Shown piece by piece: positions 42,618 through 51,365 of a stretch of DNA of 64,000 nucleotides (the stretch's first letter is position 1; each line of letters opens with the position of its first letter). The stretch lies in contig NZ_SNZR01000013.1 of the NCBI RefSeq assembly GCF_004363955.1, forward strand, positions 930,001-994,000, written 5' to 3'. Source of the stretch: Enterovirga rhinocerotis (GTDB lineage: Bacteria; Pseudomonadota; Alphaproteobacteria; Rhizobiales; Beijerinckiaceae). A program made the position numbers and the translations under genes. The notes below the pieces were generated by a model that was given only the letters and a program-made list of their open reading frames with translations, made no database searches and had not been told where the DNA came from.

Positions 42618-44816
42618 ATGAACGACAGCTCGATCCCGAAATCCGACCTCGATCAGGCGCCGGCAGCCGAGCTGCCGGAGCACTATATCGAAGCGCAGAC
42701 CTCGCTCGTCGAGCGGGTGCTGCGCACCCTCAAACAGGGCGATACCTTCGCCGTCCTCGATACCTACGGGGATGTCGGCACCTTCGGCGAGACGCCCGAG
42801 GGGCTGTTCATGCGCGACACGCGCTATCTCTCGCTCTTCGAGATGAGGATCGAGGGGCGCAGGCCGCTCCTCCTCGGTTCCGTCATCCAGAACGACAACG
42901 CCGCGCTCACGGTCGATCTCGCCAATCCGGACGTCGTCGTCGGTGACACGACCGTCTTCCCGCGCGACATCATCTCGATCGACCGGACGAAGGTCCTGTG
43001 GGACGGCGTCTGCTACGAGCGGATCGGGCTGCGCAGCTTCGACGACCGGCCTCGCACTTTCCGGGTCTCGGTGCGGTTCGACGCTGATTTCCGCGATCTC
43101 TTCGAGGTGCGCGGCGCGCAGCGCGAGAAGCGCGGCACCCGCACGGCGAGCGTGCTCGACGATCAGACCACGGAATTCGTCTATACCGGCCTCGATTCCA
43201 TCGTCCGGCGGACCCGCCTGCGCTTCGAGCCGGTGCCGAGCCGCCTCGAGACGAATCTCGGCGAGTTCACCATCCGGCTCGCGCCCGGGGAGCGCACCTC
43301 GCTCTTCGTCCGCGTGACCTGCGACGAAGGCGAGCGACGCGAGCGCCCGCCCTTCCTCGCCGCCTATCGCGGGGCCCGTCAGGCACTGCGTGCGACCCGA
43401 CGCGGCGCGACCGCGATCGACAGCACGAACAGCCTCTTCGATGAGATGCTGTCGCGCTCGCTGTCCGACCTCTCGATGCTGGTCAGCCAGACGCCGGAGG
43501 GTCCCTATCCCTATGCCGGCGTGCCCTGGTTCAGCACGGTCTTCGGCCGCGACGGCATCATCACCGCGATGCTGATGCTCTGGCTCGACCCCTCCATCGC
43601 GAAGGGCGTCCTGCGCTACCTCGCCGCCAACCAGGCGACCAGCGTCGATCCGGACGCGGATGCCCAGCCCGGCAAGATCCTGCACGAGCGCCGCTGCGGG
43701 GAGATGGCCGTCCTCGGCGAGGTCCCGTTCCGGCGCTATTACGGCACCGTCGACGCGACGCCGCTCTTCGTCATGCTGGCGGGGATGTATGTCGACCGCA
43801 CCGGCGACCGCGAGACCATCGAGGCGATCTGGCCGAATATCGAGGCCGCGCTGACCTGGTGCGACACCTACGGCGACCGGGACGGCGACGGCTTCGTCGA
43901 GTATTTCCGCGAGACGCCGAGCGGTCTCGCGAACCAGGGCTGGAAGGACAGCCAGGATTCCATCTTCCACGCCGACGGGCGCCTCGCCGAGGGGCCGATC
44001 GCGCTCTGCGAGGTGCAGGGCTACGTCTATGCCGCCAAGCACGCCGCCGCCCGCATGGCCTCGATGCTCGGCCATTCCGCGAAGGGAGAGCAACTCGAAG
44101 CCCAGGCGGAGGCGCTGAAGGCGCGGTTCGACGAGGCCTTCTGGTGCGAGGAGATCGGTACCTACGCGCTGGCGCTGGACGGTGCGAAACGGCCCTGCCG
44201 CGTCCGCTCCTCCAATGCCGGCCACGCCCTCTTCACCGGGATCGCCGACCCCGCCCGCGCCGCGAGCGTCGCGGGTGCGCTGATGAGCCCCGAGGGGTTC
44301 AGCGGCTGGGGCATCCGGACGATCGCCCAGGGCGAGCCCCGCTACAACCCGATGTCCTACCACAACGGCTCGGTCTGGCCGCACGACAACGCCCTGATCG
44401 GGCTCGGCTTCGCCCGCTACGGGCTGAAGCGCGAGGCGGCGCGGGTGCTCGACGCCCTGTTCGAAGCGGCGACCTACCAGGATCTGCGGCGCCTGCCCGA
44501 ACTCTATTGCGGCTTCATCCGCCGCCCGCACCGGGGGCCGACGGCCTATCCGGTCGCCTGCTCGCCTCAGGCCTGGGCCGCCGCCGCCCCCTACGGCCTC
44601 ATCGAGGCCTGCCTCGGGCTTGGCCTGCGCCATGCGGAGAACGAGATCCGCTTCTCGACGCCCTATCTGCCCGCCTCCCTCGACGGCATGGTCCTGCGCG
44701 GCCTCCGGCTCGGGGACGCCGAGACCGACCTGGCCTTTCGCCGGGGGGAGGGCGAGGACGTGACGCTCAGCATCCTGTCGCGCCAGGGCGAGGTCGGGAT
44801 CGTGCAGGAGCGGTAG
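42618..44816 (+). CDS. Amylo-alpha-1,6-glucosidase / glycogen-debranching-type protein
   Basis: This 732-residue protein has an N-terminal glycogen-debranching-like domain (FAVLDTYGDVGTFGETPEGL, MRDTRYLSLFEM) and a catalytic (alpha/alpha)6 barrel of the glycoside hydrolase 63/78/GDE_C type. Likely acidic catalytic residues lie in YGDRDGDGFVEYF and GYVYAAKHAAARM. The WFSTVFGRDGIITAML and GWKDSQDSIFH motifs are typical of this group in proteobacteria. No signal peptide. It pairs with the glycosyltransferase as a glucan or trehalose-like polymer module. Confidence 0.88.
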   Translation: MNDSSIPKSDLDQAPAAELPEHYIEAQTSLVERVLRTLKQGDTFAVLDTYGDVGTFGETPEGLFMRDTRYLSLFEMRIEGRRPLLLGSVIQNDNAALTVDLANPDVVVGDTTVFPRDIISIDRTKVLWDGVCYERIGLRSFDDRPRTFRVSVRFDADFRDLFEVRGAQREKRGTRTASVLDDQTTEFVYTGLDSIVRRTRLRFEPVPSRLETNLGEFTIRLAPGERTSLFVRVTCDEGERRERPPFLAAYRGARQALRATRRGATAIDSTNSLFDEMLSRSLSDLSMLVSQTPEGPYPYAGVPWFSTVFGRDGIITAMLMLWLDPSIAKGVLRYLAANQATSVDPDADAQPGKILHERRCGEMAVLGEVPFRRYYGTVDATPLFVMLAGMYVDRTGDRETIEAIWPNIEAALTWCDTYGDRDGDGFVEYFRETPSGLANQGWKDSQDSIFHADGRLAEGPIALCEVQGYVYAAKHAAARMASMLGHSAKGEQLEAQAEALKARFDEAFWCEEIGTYALALDGAKRPCRVRSSNAGHALFTGIADPARAASVAGALMSPEGFSGWGIRTIAQGEPRYNPMSYHNGSVWPHDNALIGLGFARYGLKREAARVLDALFEAATYQDLRRLPELYCGFIRRPHRGPTAYPVACSPQAWAAAAPYGLIEACLGLGLRHAENEIRFSTPYLPASLDGMVLRGLRLGDAETDLAFRRGEGEDVTLSILSRQGEVGIVQER

Positions 44817-44911
44817 CGCGGCGTCCCACGTCGCGGCGAGCCTCGGACGAAGGGATGACGCTTCGCCGAGGCCGAAAGAGCTTTCTTTTTGTTTGCTCTT
44901 GTTCCAAACTT

Positions 44912-44943
44912 CTCTCCGGAAACGCTGAAATGCGCCCGGAGAG
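44912..44943 (+). promoter_or_regulatory. Hairpin at the start of the 2-oxoacid oxidoreductase operon
   Basis: CTCTCCGG (44912-44919) and CCGGAGAG (44936-44943) form a perfect 8-bp stem with a 16-base loop, ending eight bases before ATG 44952. The right arm holds the Shine-Dalgarno-like GGAGAGG, so folding would hide it. The DNA upstream (44881-44911) is unusually T-rich. It may be an operator or a translational switch. Confidence 0.5.
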
Positions 44944-44951
44944 GCGGATAG

Positions 44952-46814
44952 ATGGTAGTTCGAGAGAGCGGCGTCCCGGGTCTCGACCGGGCGGCCGTAA
45001 AGCAGGTCGTCGCCGGCATGCCGGCCACCGATACGCGCAACCCTGACTACTTCCACAAGGTCGTCGATTGCCAATGGGCCTGCCCGGCCCATACGCCCGT
45101 GCCGGAATATATCCGGCTGATCGCGGCGGGCCGCTATACCGAGGCCTATCTCGTCAACTGGACCTCGAACGTCTTTCCGGGGATCCTCGGCCGCACCTGC
45201 GACCGACCCTGCGAGCCGGCCTGCCGACGCGGGCGCGTCGAGGACGAGCCGGTCGCGATCTGCCGCCTGAAACGGGTGGCCGCCGACAACAAGGCCGACA
45301 TCTCGGGAGACCTGCCGAAGGCGCCGGAGGCGCGCAACGGCAAGCGCGTCGCGCTGGTGGGGGCAGGGCCCGCCTCCCTGACGGTGGCGCGGGACCTCGC
45401 GCCCCTCGGCTACGACATCACGATCTTCGACGGCGAGGCGCGCGGCGGCGGCATGATCCGCAGCCAGATCCCGCGCTTCCGCCTGCCTGCGAGCGTGATC
45501 GACGAGGAGGTCGGCTACATCGTCGGGATGGGCGGGATCGAGACGCGCTACGGCCAGCGGATCGACAGCCTGACCTCGCTCCTTTCGGACGGCTACGACG
45601 CGATCTTCGTCGGCACGGGCGCGCCGCGCGGGCGCGACCTCGACCTGCCCGGCCGCAAGGAGGCGGCGGCGAACATCCATATCGGCATCCAGTGGCTGGC
45701 CAACGTCTCCTTCGAGCATGTCGAGACGATCGGCCGCCGCGTGATCGTCCTCGGCGGCGGCAACACGGCGATGGATTGCTGCCGGACCGCGCGGCGCCTC
45801 GGCGGCGATGAGGTGACGGTCGTCGTCCGCTCCGGCTTCGACGAGATGAAGGCCTCGCCCTGGGAGAAGGAGGATGCGATGCACGAGGGCATCCCGATCC
45901 TCGACTACCGGGTGCCGAAGGCCTTCCTGCACGAGCACGGCCGCCTGACCGGGATGGTGTTCGAGAAGGTCCGCGCCGAGCGCGACGCCGACGGGCGCCG
46001 CCGGCTCGTGCCCACCGGCGAGCCGGACGAGACCATCGCCTGCGACGACGTCCTCGTCGCGGTCGGCCAGGAGAACGCCTTCCCCTGGATCGAGCGCGAT
46101 CTCGGCCTCGACTTCGACCGCTGGGGCATGCCCGTGGTCGACAAGTCGACGTTCCAGTCGAGCCTGCCGAACGTCTTCTTCGGCGGCGATTCCGCCTTCG
46201 GTCCGAAGAACATCATCTGGGCCGTGGCGCATGGCCACGAGGCGGCGATCTCGATCGACCTTTTCTGCCAGGGGGCGAGCCTCGCCGAGCGGCCGCCGCC
46301 GCAGGTCAACCTCGCCAGCCAGAAGATGGGCATCCACGAGTGGAGCTACGACAACGACATCTCGCTCGCGAGCCGTCGCGTCGTGCCGCTGGAGGAGGCC
46401 TCCATCGCCCTCCGGGACGTGAAGATCGAGGTCGAGCTCGGCTTCGACCAGAAGCTCGCCTATGCCGAGACGCAGCGCTGCCTGAATTGCGACGTGCAGA
46501 CCGTCTTCACGACCAGCCTGTGCATCGAATGCGATGCCTGCACCGATATCTGCCCGACCGACTGCATCACCTTCACGACGAACGGGACGGAGGAGGACCT
46601 CCGCTCCCGCCTCAACGCTCCGTCTCAGAACCGCGACCAGGCGCTCTACGTCTCGAGCCCCCTCAAGACGACACGGGTGATGGTGAAGGACGAGGACGTC
46701 TGCCTCCATTGCGGGCTCTGTGCCGAGCGCTGCCCGACGGGAGCCTGGGACATGCAGAAATTCCTGCTCGAGATGTCGCATGCGGCGGGGAGGGTCGGAT
46801 GCGCGAGGGCCTGA
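44952..46814 (+). CDS. NAD(P)H/FAD/Fe-S subunit of 2-oxoacid oxidoreductase (GltD/KorC-like)
   Basis: This 620-residue electron-transfer subunit is built like the small subunit of glutamate synthase. It has an N-terminal 4Fe-4S region (CQWACPAHTPVPEYI, CDRPCEPACRRG), FAD motif (VALVGAGPASLTVA), NAD(P) motif (VLGGGNTAMDCCRTARR) and a C-terminal ferredoxin domain with two [4Fe-4S] motifs (CIECDACTDICPTDC, CLHCGLCAERCPTGA). In the Azoarcus/Thauera-type KorABC system the third subunit has this role, linking the 2-oxoacid oxidoreductase to NADP. Start ATG 44952 overlaps the leader hairpin region. The downstream alpha gene overlaps its end by 16 bases. Confidence 0.88.
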   Translation: MVVRESGVPGLDRAAVKQVVAGMPATDTRNPDYFHKVVDCQWACPAHTPVPEYIRLIAAGRYTEAYLVNWTSNVFPGILGRTCDRPCEPACRRGRVEDEPVAICRLKRVAADNKADISGDLPKAPEARNGKRVALVGAGPASLTVARDLAPLGYDITIFDGEARGGGMIRSQIPRFRLPASVIDEEVGYIVGMGGIETRYGQRIDSLTSLLSDGYDAIFVGTGAPRGRDLDLPGRKEAAANIHIGIQWLANVSFEHVETIGRRVIVLGGGNTAMDCCRTARRLGGDEVTVVVRSGFDEMKASPWEKEDAMHEGIPILDYRVPKAFLHEHGRLTGMVFEKVRAERDADGRRRLVPTGEPDETIACDDVLVAVGQENAFPWIERDLGLDFDRWGMPVVDKSTFQSSLPNVFFGGDSAFGPKNIIWAVAHGHEAAISIDLFCQGASLAERPPPQVNLASQKMGIHEWSYDNDISLASRRVVPLEEASIALRDVKIEVELGFDQKLAYAETQRCLNCDVQTVFTTSLCIECDACTDICPTDCITFTTNGTEEDLRSRLNAPSQNRDQALYVSSPLKTTRVMVKDEDVCLHCGLCAERCPTGAWDMQKFLLEMSHAAGRVGCARA

Positions 46815-48706
46815 GCGAGCCGGCGGATTCCCCGCGTCCGAATTCCCGTCCGCCCGTGCCCGCATCCACGGATCCGAGGCGCCTCTCCGCCACGAACGAC
46901 TTCGTGGTTCAGTTCGCAAACGTGAACGGCTCGGGCTCGGCCAGCGCCAATCGCCTCTTCGCCCGCTCGATCCTGCGCATGGGCGTGCCGATCGCCTCGC
47001 GGAACATCTTCCCCTCGAACATCCAGGGCCTGCCGACCTGGTACGAGGTCCGCGTCTCAGGCCACGGCCATCTCGGGCGGCGCGGCGGCGTCGACTTCAT
47101 GGTTGCGATGAACCCGCAGACCTGGGACCGGGACGTCGCCTCGATAGAGCCCGGTGGCTACCTCTTCTACGACTCGACGCGGCCGATGCCGGCCTCGAAG
47201 TTCCGCCCGGACATCAACGTCGTCGGCATGCCGCTGACGGAGCTCACCAACAGCGCCTACAAGGATCCGCGCCAGCGCCAGCTCTTCAAGAACATCATCT
47301 ATGTCGGGGCGCTCGGGCGATTGCTCGGCATCGAGACCGAGGTGCTCCAGCAACTGATCGCCGAGCAGTTCCGCGGCAAGGACAAGCTGATCCCGCCGAA
47401 TTACGAGGCGCTGGAGATGGGCCGGGCCTATGCCGAGGCGCATCTGCCGGAGATCGGCCTCAAGGTCGAGCGCTCCGACATGGTCGGCGACCGCATCTTC
47501 ATCGAGGGGAACGATGCGGCCGGGCTCGGCTGCGTCTATGGCGGGGCGACGGTCGCGGCCTGGTATCCGATCACGCCCTCGACCTCGCTGGCCGAGGCCT
47601 TCACCAAGCATTGCCACCGCTTCCGCGTCGACAAGGAGACGGGGGAGCACCGCTTCGCCATCGTCCAGGCCGAGGACGAGCTCGCCTCGATCGGCATGGT
47701 GATCGGCGCGGCCTGGAACGGCGCGCGCGCCTTCACCGCGACCTCGGGGCCCGGCATCTCGCTGATGCAGGAATTCATCGGCCTCGCCTATTTCGCGGAG
47801 GTGCCGGCGGTCCTGTTCGACGTCCAGCGCGGCGGCCCCTCGACGGGCATGCCGACCCGCACCCAGCAATCGGACATCCTCGTCTGCGCCTATGCCTCGC
47901 ACGGCGACACGAAGCACATCCTCCTCTTCCCCGAGGATCCGCGTGAATGCTTCACCATGGCGGCGGACGCGCTCGACCTCGCCGACCGGCTGCAGACGCC
48001 CGTCTTCGTGCTGCTCGATCTCGATATCGGCATGAACGAATGGCTCTGCGAGCCGCTGGAATGGGATGATGCCCGCCGCATGGACCGGGGCAAGGTCCTG
48101 ACCACGGCCGAACTCGAGAGCGGCCGCGATTTCGGGCGCTATCTCGATGTCGACCATGACGGCATCGCCTACCGGACCTATCCCGGCACGCACCCGACCC
48201 GCGGCTCCTTCTTCACCCGCGGCACCTCGCGCGACCGCTACGCCCGCTACACCGAGGAGGGCGGGGCCTATGTCGACAACATGCAGCGGCTGCTGCGGAA
48301 GTTCGAGACGGCGAAGGGAATCGTGCCGGCTCCGCTGCGCCTCGACGCACCGAGCCCGACGCGGATCGGCGCGATCTATTTCGGCTCGACATCGGCCGCC
48401 ATGCGCGAGGCGCTCGGCGTGCTCGACGAGCGCGGCATCGATCTCGACACGCTGCGTATCCGGGCATTCCCGTTCAGCGACGCGGTGATCGACTTCATCC
48501 TTGCCCACGACCAGGTCTTCGTGATCGAGCAGAACCGCGACGCGCAACTGCGCACGCTCATCGTCAACGAATGCGTGATCGACCCGGCCCGGCTGATCCC
48601 GATCCTGCATTACGACGGCACGCCCATCACCGCCCGCTTCATCGTGGATGCCATCGCCCGGCATGTCGATGCGGTCGGAGGCGCGGCGCGGGAGGCGGCG
48701 GAGTGA
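46799..48706 (+). CDS. korA: 2-oxoacid:acceptor oxidoreductase, fused gamma-alpha subunit
   Basis: This 635-residue subunit catalyses, with the beta subunit, oxidative decarboxylation of a 2-oxoacid. A gamma domain (residues ~30-200, FANVNGSGSASANRLFARS, GHGHLGRRGGVDFMV) is fused to a pyrimidine-binding alpha domain with GGATVAAWYPITPSTSLAEA. The ATG at 46799 has a GGGGAGGG ribosome site. The translated start is inside the end of the previous gene. Substrate assignment (2-oxoglutarate as in KorA) is uncertain; indolepyruvate or pyruvate enzymes share the fold. The name follows the best-known homologous system. Confidence 0.85.
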   Translation: MREGLSEPADSPRPNSRPPVPASTDPRRLSATNDFVVQFANVNGSGSASANRLFARSILRMGVPIASRNIFPSNIQGLPTWYEVRVSGHGHLGRRGGVDFMVAMNPQTWDRDVASIEPGGYLFYDSTRPMPASKFRPDINVVGMPLTELTNSAYKDPRQRQLFKNIIYVGALGRLLGIETEVLQQLIAEQFRGKDKLIPPNYEALEMGRAYAEAHLPEIGLKVERSDMVGDRIFIEGNDAAGLGCVYGGATVAAWYPITPSTSLAEAFTKHCHRFRVDKETGEHRFAIVQAEDELASIGMVIGAAWNGARAFTATSGPGISLMQEFIGLAYFAEVPAVLFDVQRGGPSTGMPTRTQQSDILVCAYASHGDTKHILLFPEDPRECFTMAADALDLADRLQTPVFVLLDLDIGMNEWLCEPLEWDDARRMDRGKVLTTAELESGRDFGRYLDVDHDGIAYRTYPGTHPTRGSFFTRGTSRDRYARYTEEGGAYVDNMQRLLRKFETAKGIVPAPLRLDAPSPTRIGAIYFGSTSAAMREALGVLDERGIDLDTLRIRAFPFSDAVIDFILAHDQVFVIEQNRDAQLRTLIVNECVIDPARLIPILHYDGTPITARFIVDAIARHVDAVGGAAREAAE

Positions 48707-48711
48707 ACGCC

Positions 48712-48909
48712 TCAGAACGCTTTCGGCAGGCCGGCCTGGCGAAGGATGGCGTTCGCCGTGTGCCGACTCGGGATTCCGACTGGGACGGCAAAGCTCTGGC
48801 GCGTCAGCGGGCTGTGCCGGATTTCGTGGCTGCCCTTGCCCTGGCGAACGAGCGAACAGCCGGCCGCGCGCAGATGGTCACGGAGGGCGCGGTCGAATTG
48901 CGGCGCCAT
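48712..48909 (-). CDS. hicA: HicA-type toxin (mRNA interferase)
   Basis: This 65-residue basic protein has the HicA double-stranded-RNA-binding-like fold: RQGKGSHEIRHSP with the catalytic His, and a PSRHTANAILRQAGL tail. It would cleave mRNA when free. The ATG directly follows the TAG of the antitoxin gene, on the same strand. It lies convergent with the 2-oxoacid oxidoreductase alpha gene, 5 bp apart, inside an otherwise continuous operon. Confidence 0.8.
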   Translation of the reverse strand: MAPQFDRALRDHLRAAGCSLVRQGKGSHEIRHSPLTRQSFAVPVGIPSRHTANAILRQAGLPKAF

Positions 48910-49146
48910 CTAAGCCGCGACGGGTTCGGCTTCCCGCAAAGCCGTGATCTGGACGTAGACCGAGGCCGGATCGACGCCGGGATGGTTGTCGGGCAGGAGG
49001 TCGAGGGCCATCGCCGAGATCGCGTCCCACAGCCCATCGAGGGACGGCGCCGAAGCGGCGGCCGGGATGTCGTCGCAATGACCCGCCCAGACCTTCGCCT
49101 CAGGGTCCCAGGCTGCCGTCACCGTGAAGATGAGTGGTTTGGTCAT
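48910..49146 (-). CDS. HicB-like antitoxin, DUF1902 type
   Basis: This 78-residue protein has the DUF1902 pattern (TVTAAWDPEAKVWAGHCDDI, then DGLWDAISAMALDLLPDNH), the partial-RNase-H-like fold of HicB antitoxins without a visible C-terminal DNA-binding domain. ATG 49146 opens the conserved part; a longer frame reaches 49233, but this overlaps the beta-subunit start region. The order antitoxin-then-toxin is opposite to the classical hicAB. It neutralises HicA and may repress the pair through an added factor. Confidence 0.78.
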   Translation of the reverse strand: MTKPLIFTVTAAWDPEAKVWAGHCDDIPAAASAPSLDGLWDAISAMALDLLPDNHPGVDPASVYVQITALREAEPVAA

Positions 49147-49231
49147 GCGGCGCTCGTCGTGTCGAAGCCTTCGATCAGGCCCGGCCGGTCGACCATAGCA
49201 CATCCGCGCCACACGGGATGACAGGTGACGC

Positions 49232-50287
49232 ATGACCTACATCGCCAAGCCCAGGCTGCACCATCCGCAACTGCCGAAGAACGAGCTCGGCCTCACCCAT
49301 CGCGATTACGAAGGGGCGGTCTCGACGCTGTGCGCCGGATGCGGGCACGATTCGATCTCCAGCGCCATCATCCAGGCCTGTTTTGAGCTCTCGCTGCCGC
49401 CCCACCGGGTGGCGAAGCTGTCGGGGATCGGCTGCTCGTCGAAGACGCCGACCTATTTCCTCGGGGCCAGCCACGGGTTCAACAGCGTCCATGGCCGCAT
49501 GCCCTCGGTCCTGACCGGGGCGAGCCTCGCCAATCGCGACCTCGTCTATCTCGGCGTCTCGGGCGACGGGGATACGGCGTCGATCGGCTTCGGCCAGTTC
49601 GCGCATTCGATCCGGCGTGGCGTGAACATGACCTACATCGTCGAGAATAACGGCGTGTACGGACTGACCAAGGGCCAGTTCTCGGCAACCGCCGACAAGG
49701 GTTCGCCTTCGAAAAAGGGCGTGAAGAACCAGGATTCCGCGATCGACCTCGCCGGCATGGCCATCATGCTCGGCGCGACCTTCGTCGGTCGTTCCTTCTC
49801 CGGCGACAAGACGCAACTCGTGCCGCTCATCAAGGCTGCGATCGAGCACAAGGGCGCCGCCTTCATCGACGTGATCAGCCCCTGCGTGACCTTCAACAAC
49901 CACGCCGCCTCGACCAAGAGCTTCGACTATGTGCGCGAGCACAACGAGGCGGTGAACTACCTCGACGTGATCATCGGGAGGGCGCCGATCATGCTCGACC
50001 AGGCGGCGGGTTCGGTCGAACTCGTCGAGCAGCATGACGGCTCGATCCTGAAGCTGCGCAAGCTCGCCGCGGATTACGACCCGACCGACAAGCTTGCCGC
50101 GCAGACCTATCTCCAGGAGCGGCAGGCGGCCGGCGAGATCGTGACCGGCCTCCTCTACGTCCAGCCCGAGGCCGAGGACCTCCATCAGCGCCTGGACATG
50201 GCGGCGACACCGCTCAATGCGATGGGCGACGCCGAACTCTGTCCCGGCAGCGCGGCTCTCGAGAGGGTGAACGCGGCGCTTCGCTGA
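49232..50287 (+). CDS. korB: 2-oxoacid:ferredoxin oxidoreductase beta subunit
   Basis: This 351-residue TPP-binding subunit shows the TPP/Mg motif GDGDTASIGFGQFAHSIRR...ENNGVYGLTKG, the N-terminal CAGCGHDS cluster ligands, a GCSSK motif and a late Cys (ISPCVTFNN), together the expected [4Fe-4S] ligands. It pairs with the fused gamma-alpha subunit encoded upstream, but the HicBA pair lies in antisense between them. The gap to the alpha stop is 525 bp, so it probably has its own promoter or needs read-through. The frame and the ATG at 49232 fit the family start (KNELGLTHRDYEG). Confidence 0.88.
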   Translation: MTYIAKPRLHHPQLPKNELGLTHRDYEGAVSTLCAGCGHDSISSAIIQACFELSLPPHRVAKLSGIGCSSKTPTYFLGASHGFNSVHGRMPSVLTGASLANRDLVYLGVSGDGDTASIGFGQFAHSIRRGVNMTYIVENNGVYGLTKGQFSATADKGSPSKKGVKNQDSAIDLAGMAIMLGATFVGRSFSGDKTQLVPLIKAAIEHKGAAFIDVISPCVTFNNHAASTKSFDYVREHNEAVNYLDVIIGRAPIMLDQAAGSVELVEQHDGSILKLRKLAADYDPTDKLAAQTYLQERQAAGEIVTGLLYVQPEAEDLHQRLDMAATPLNAMGDAELCPGSAALERVNAALR

Positions 50288-50452
50288 CGAGCTATGCGGC
50301 CCGCGCGGGGAGCGATGCAGCCCGCGCTCTCGATCGGGAACGCAATGCCAAGGTTTTGGCGCTATGGGGCAGACCTCGTTCGTTATAATGCGGTGCGGTG
50401 ATCCGCGGCCTAGGCGATTGCGTTTTGGCGGCTGCGGATCGAGGATGGTGTC

Positions 50453-51334
50453 ATGGTCTTCCGGCTTTCGCTGATCCCTCCCGCGTGTCTCGGCCTCTCC
50501 CTGCTGTCGACGGCCGTGGCCGCCCAGGCTCCGGCGGCGCCCGCGCCGGTGGCGCCGCCGGCCCAGGAGCAGACTGCGCCCGCCGCCCCGGCTCAGCCGC
50601 AACCGACCGCCACGCCCGCGCCGTCGGCTCCGGCGCCGACGCAATCCGCCAACCAGCCGCCGTCACCGGCCGCGCCCCCGGCACCGCCGCCCCAGCAGCA
50701 GCCCCAGCCCCAGCCGCCGCCGGCCGAGCAGGGCACGCCGGCCATCGTCATCAGCCCGGAGGAATCCGAAGGCATCATCGGGAAGACCGTCAAGAGCACC
50801 ACCGGCGAGGAGTTGGGCCGCATCGTCGACATCATCGTCAACGCCCGGAGCAAGCCGCGCGCCGCGATCATCGATTTTGGCGGGTTCCTCGGGGTCGGCA
50901 GCCGCAAGATCGCGGTGGACTGGCGTCTCCTGCAATATTCCCGGCAGGGCCGCACCTGGAGCGTGACATTGGGGCTGAACCGCGCCCAGGTCAGGATGTC
51001 GCCCGAATACAAGCCCGGCGAGCCCGTCGTCGTGCTCGGGCCGCAGATCGGGCAGACGCCGGCTCCGGTTGCAGCCTCGCCGACGCCGCCTGCCGCCACG
51101 CCTCCTGCCGGAACCCCGCCCGCCGCACCCGCAGCCCCGTCCGCACCCGCTTCGGCGCCGGGAGACGGCACGGCCCCGGCGCAGCCCGCGACACCGGCTG
51201 CACCCGCTCCGGAAGCCGCCCCGCCGAGCCCCGCGGCACCGCCGGCCGCCTCCGCGCCGGCTTCGGCGCCGGCCCCCCAGCCGCAGGCTTCGCCGGCATC
51301 GCCCGACCAGGCGGCGCCGAAACCCGGGCAGTAG
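50453..51334 (+). CDS. Exported PRC-barrel protein with Ala/Pro-rich arms
   Basis: This 293-residue protein has a signal peptide (LSLIPPACLGLSLLSTAVAA), then an Ala/Pro/Gln low-complexity arm (residues ~25-95), a PRC-barrel domain (IIGKTVKSTTGEELGRIVDI, RAAIIDFGGFLGVGSRKIAV) and a second Ala/Pro/Ser-rich arm (~205-293). The PRC barrel is the only folded part. Such proteins occur in the periplasm of Rhizobiales; the role is unknown. It is 165 bp after the beta-subunit gene on the same strand. Confidence 0.85.
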   Translation: MVFRLSLIPPACLGLSLLSTAVAAQAPAAPAPVAPPAQEQTAPAAPAQPQPTATPAPSAPAPTQSANQPPSPAAPPAPPPQQQPQPQPPPAEQGTPAIVISPEESEGIIGKTVKSTTGEELGRIVDIIVNARSKPRAAIIDFGGFLGVGSRKIAVDWRLLQYSRQGRTWSVTLGLNRAQVRMSPEYKPGEPVVVLGPQIGQTPAPVAASPTPPAATPPAGTPPAAPAAPSAPASAPGDGTAPAQPATPAAPAPEAAPPSPAAPPAASAPASAPAPQPQASPASPDQAAPKPGQ

Positions 51335-51365
51335 CGTCTCCCGTCCCGGACGCCCCCGAGACCCT

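Noticed and set aside
44868-44890. A GAAAG-AG-CTTTC hairpin with following T-run as an intrinsic terminator
   Set aside because: The stem is only five weak base pairs with a two-base loop. It may be part of an AT-rich promoter region instead.
42465-46919. An open reading frame of 1,484 codons on the minus strand
   Set aside because: It is the mirror of the debranching-enzyme and KorC genes in high-GC DNA; its product has no recognisable motif and biased Arg/Ala/Gly composition.
50337-50389. A GGAAC box and a TATAAT sequence before the PRC-barrel gene
   Set aside because: GGAAC has no CGTT at the right distance (18 bases to CGCT), and TATAAT (50384-50389) has no -35 at 16-18 bases. A promoter is possible but not supported.
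50520-50740. Repetitive Ala/Pro codons as a tandem repeat or CRISPR-like array
   Set aside because: The repeats are irregular and code for low-complexity arms of the PRC-barrel protein; there are no spacers or conserved palindromic units.
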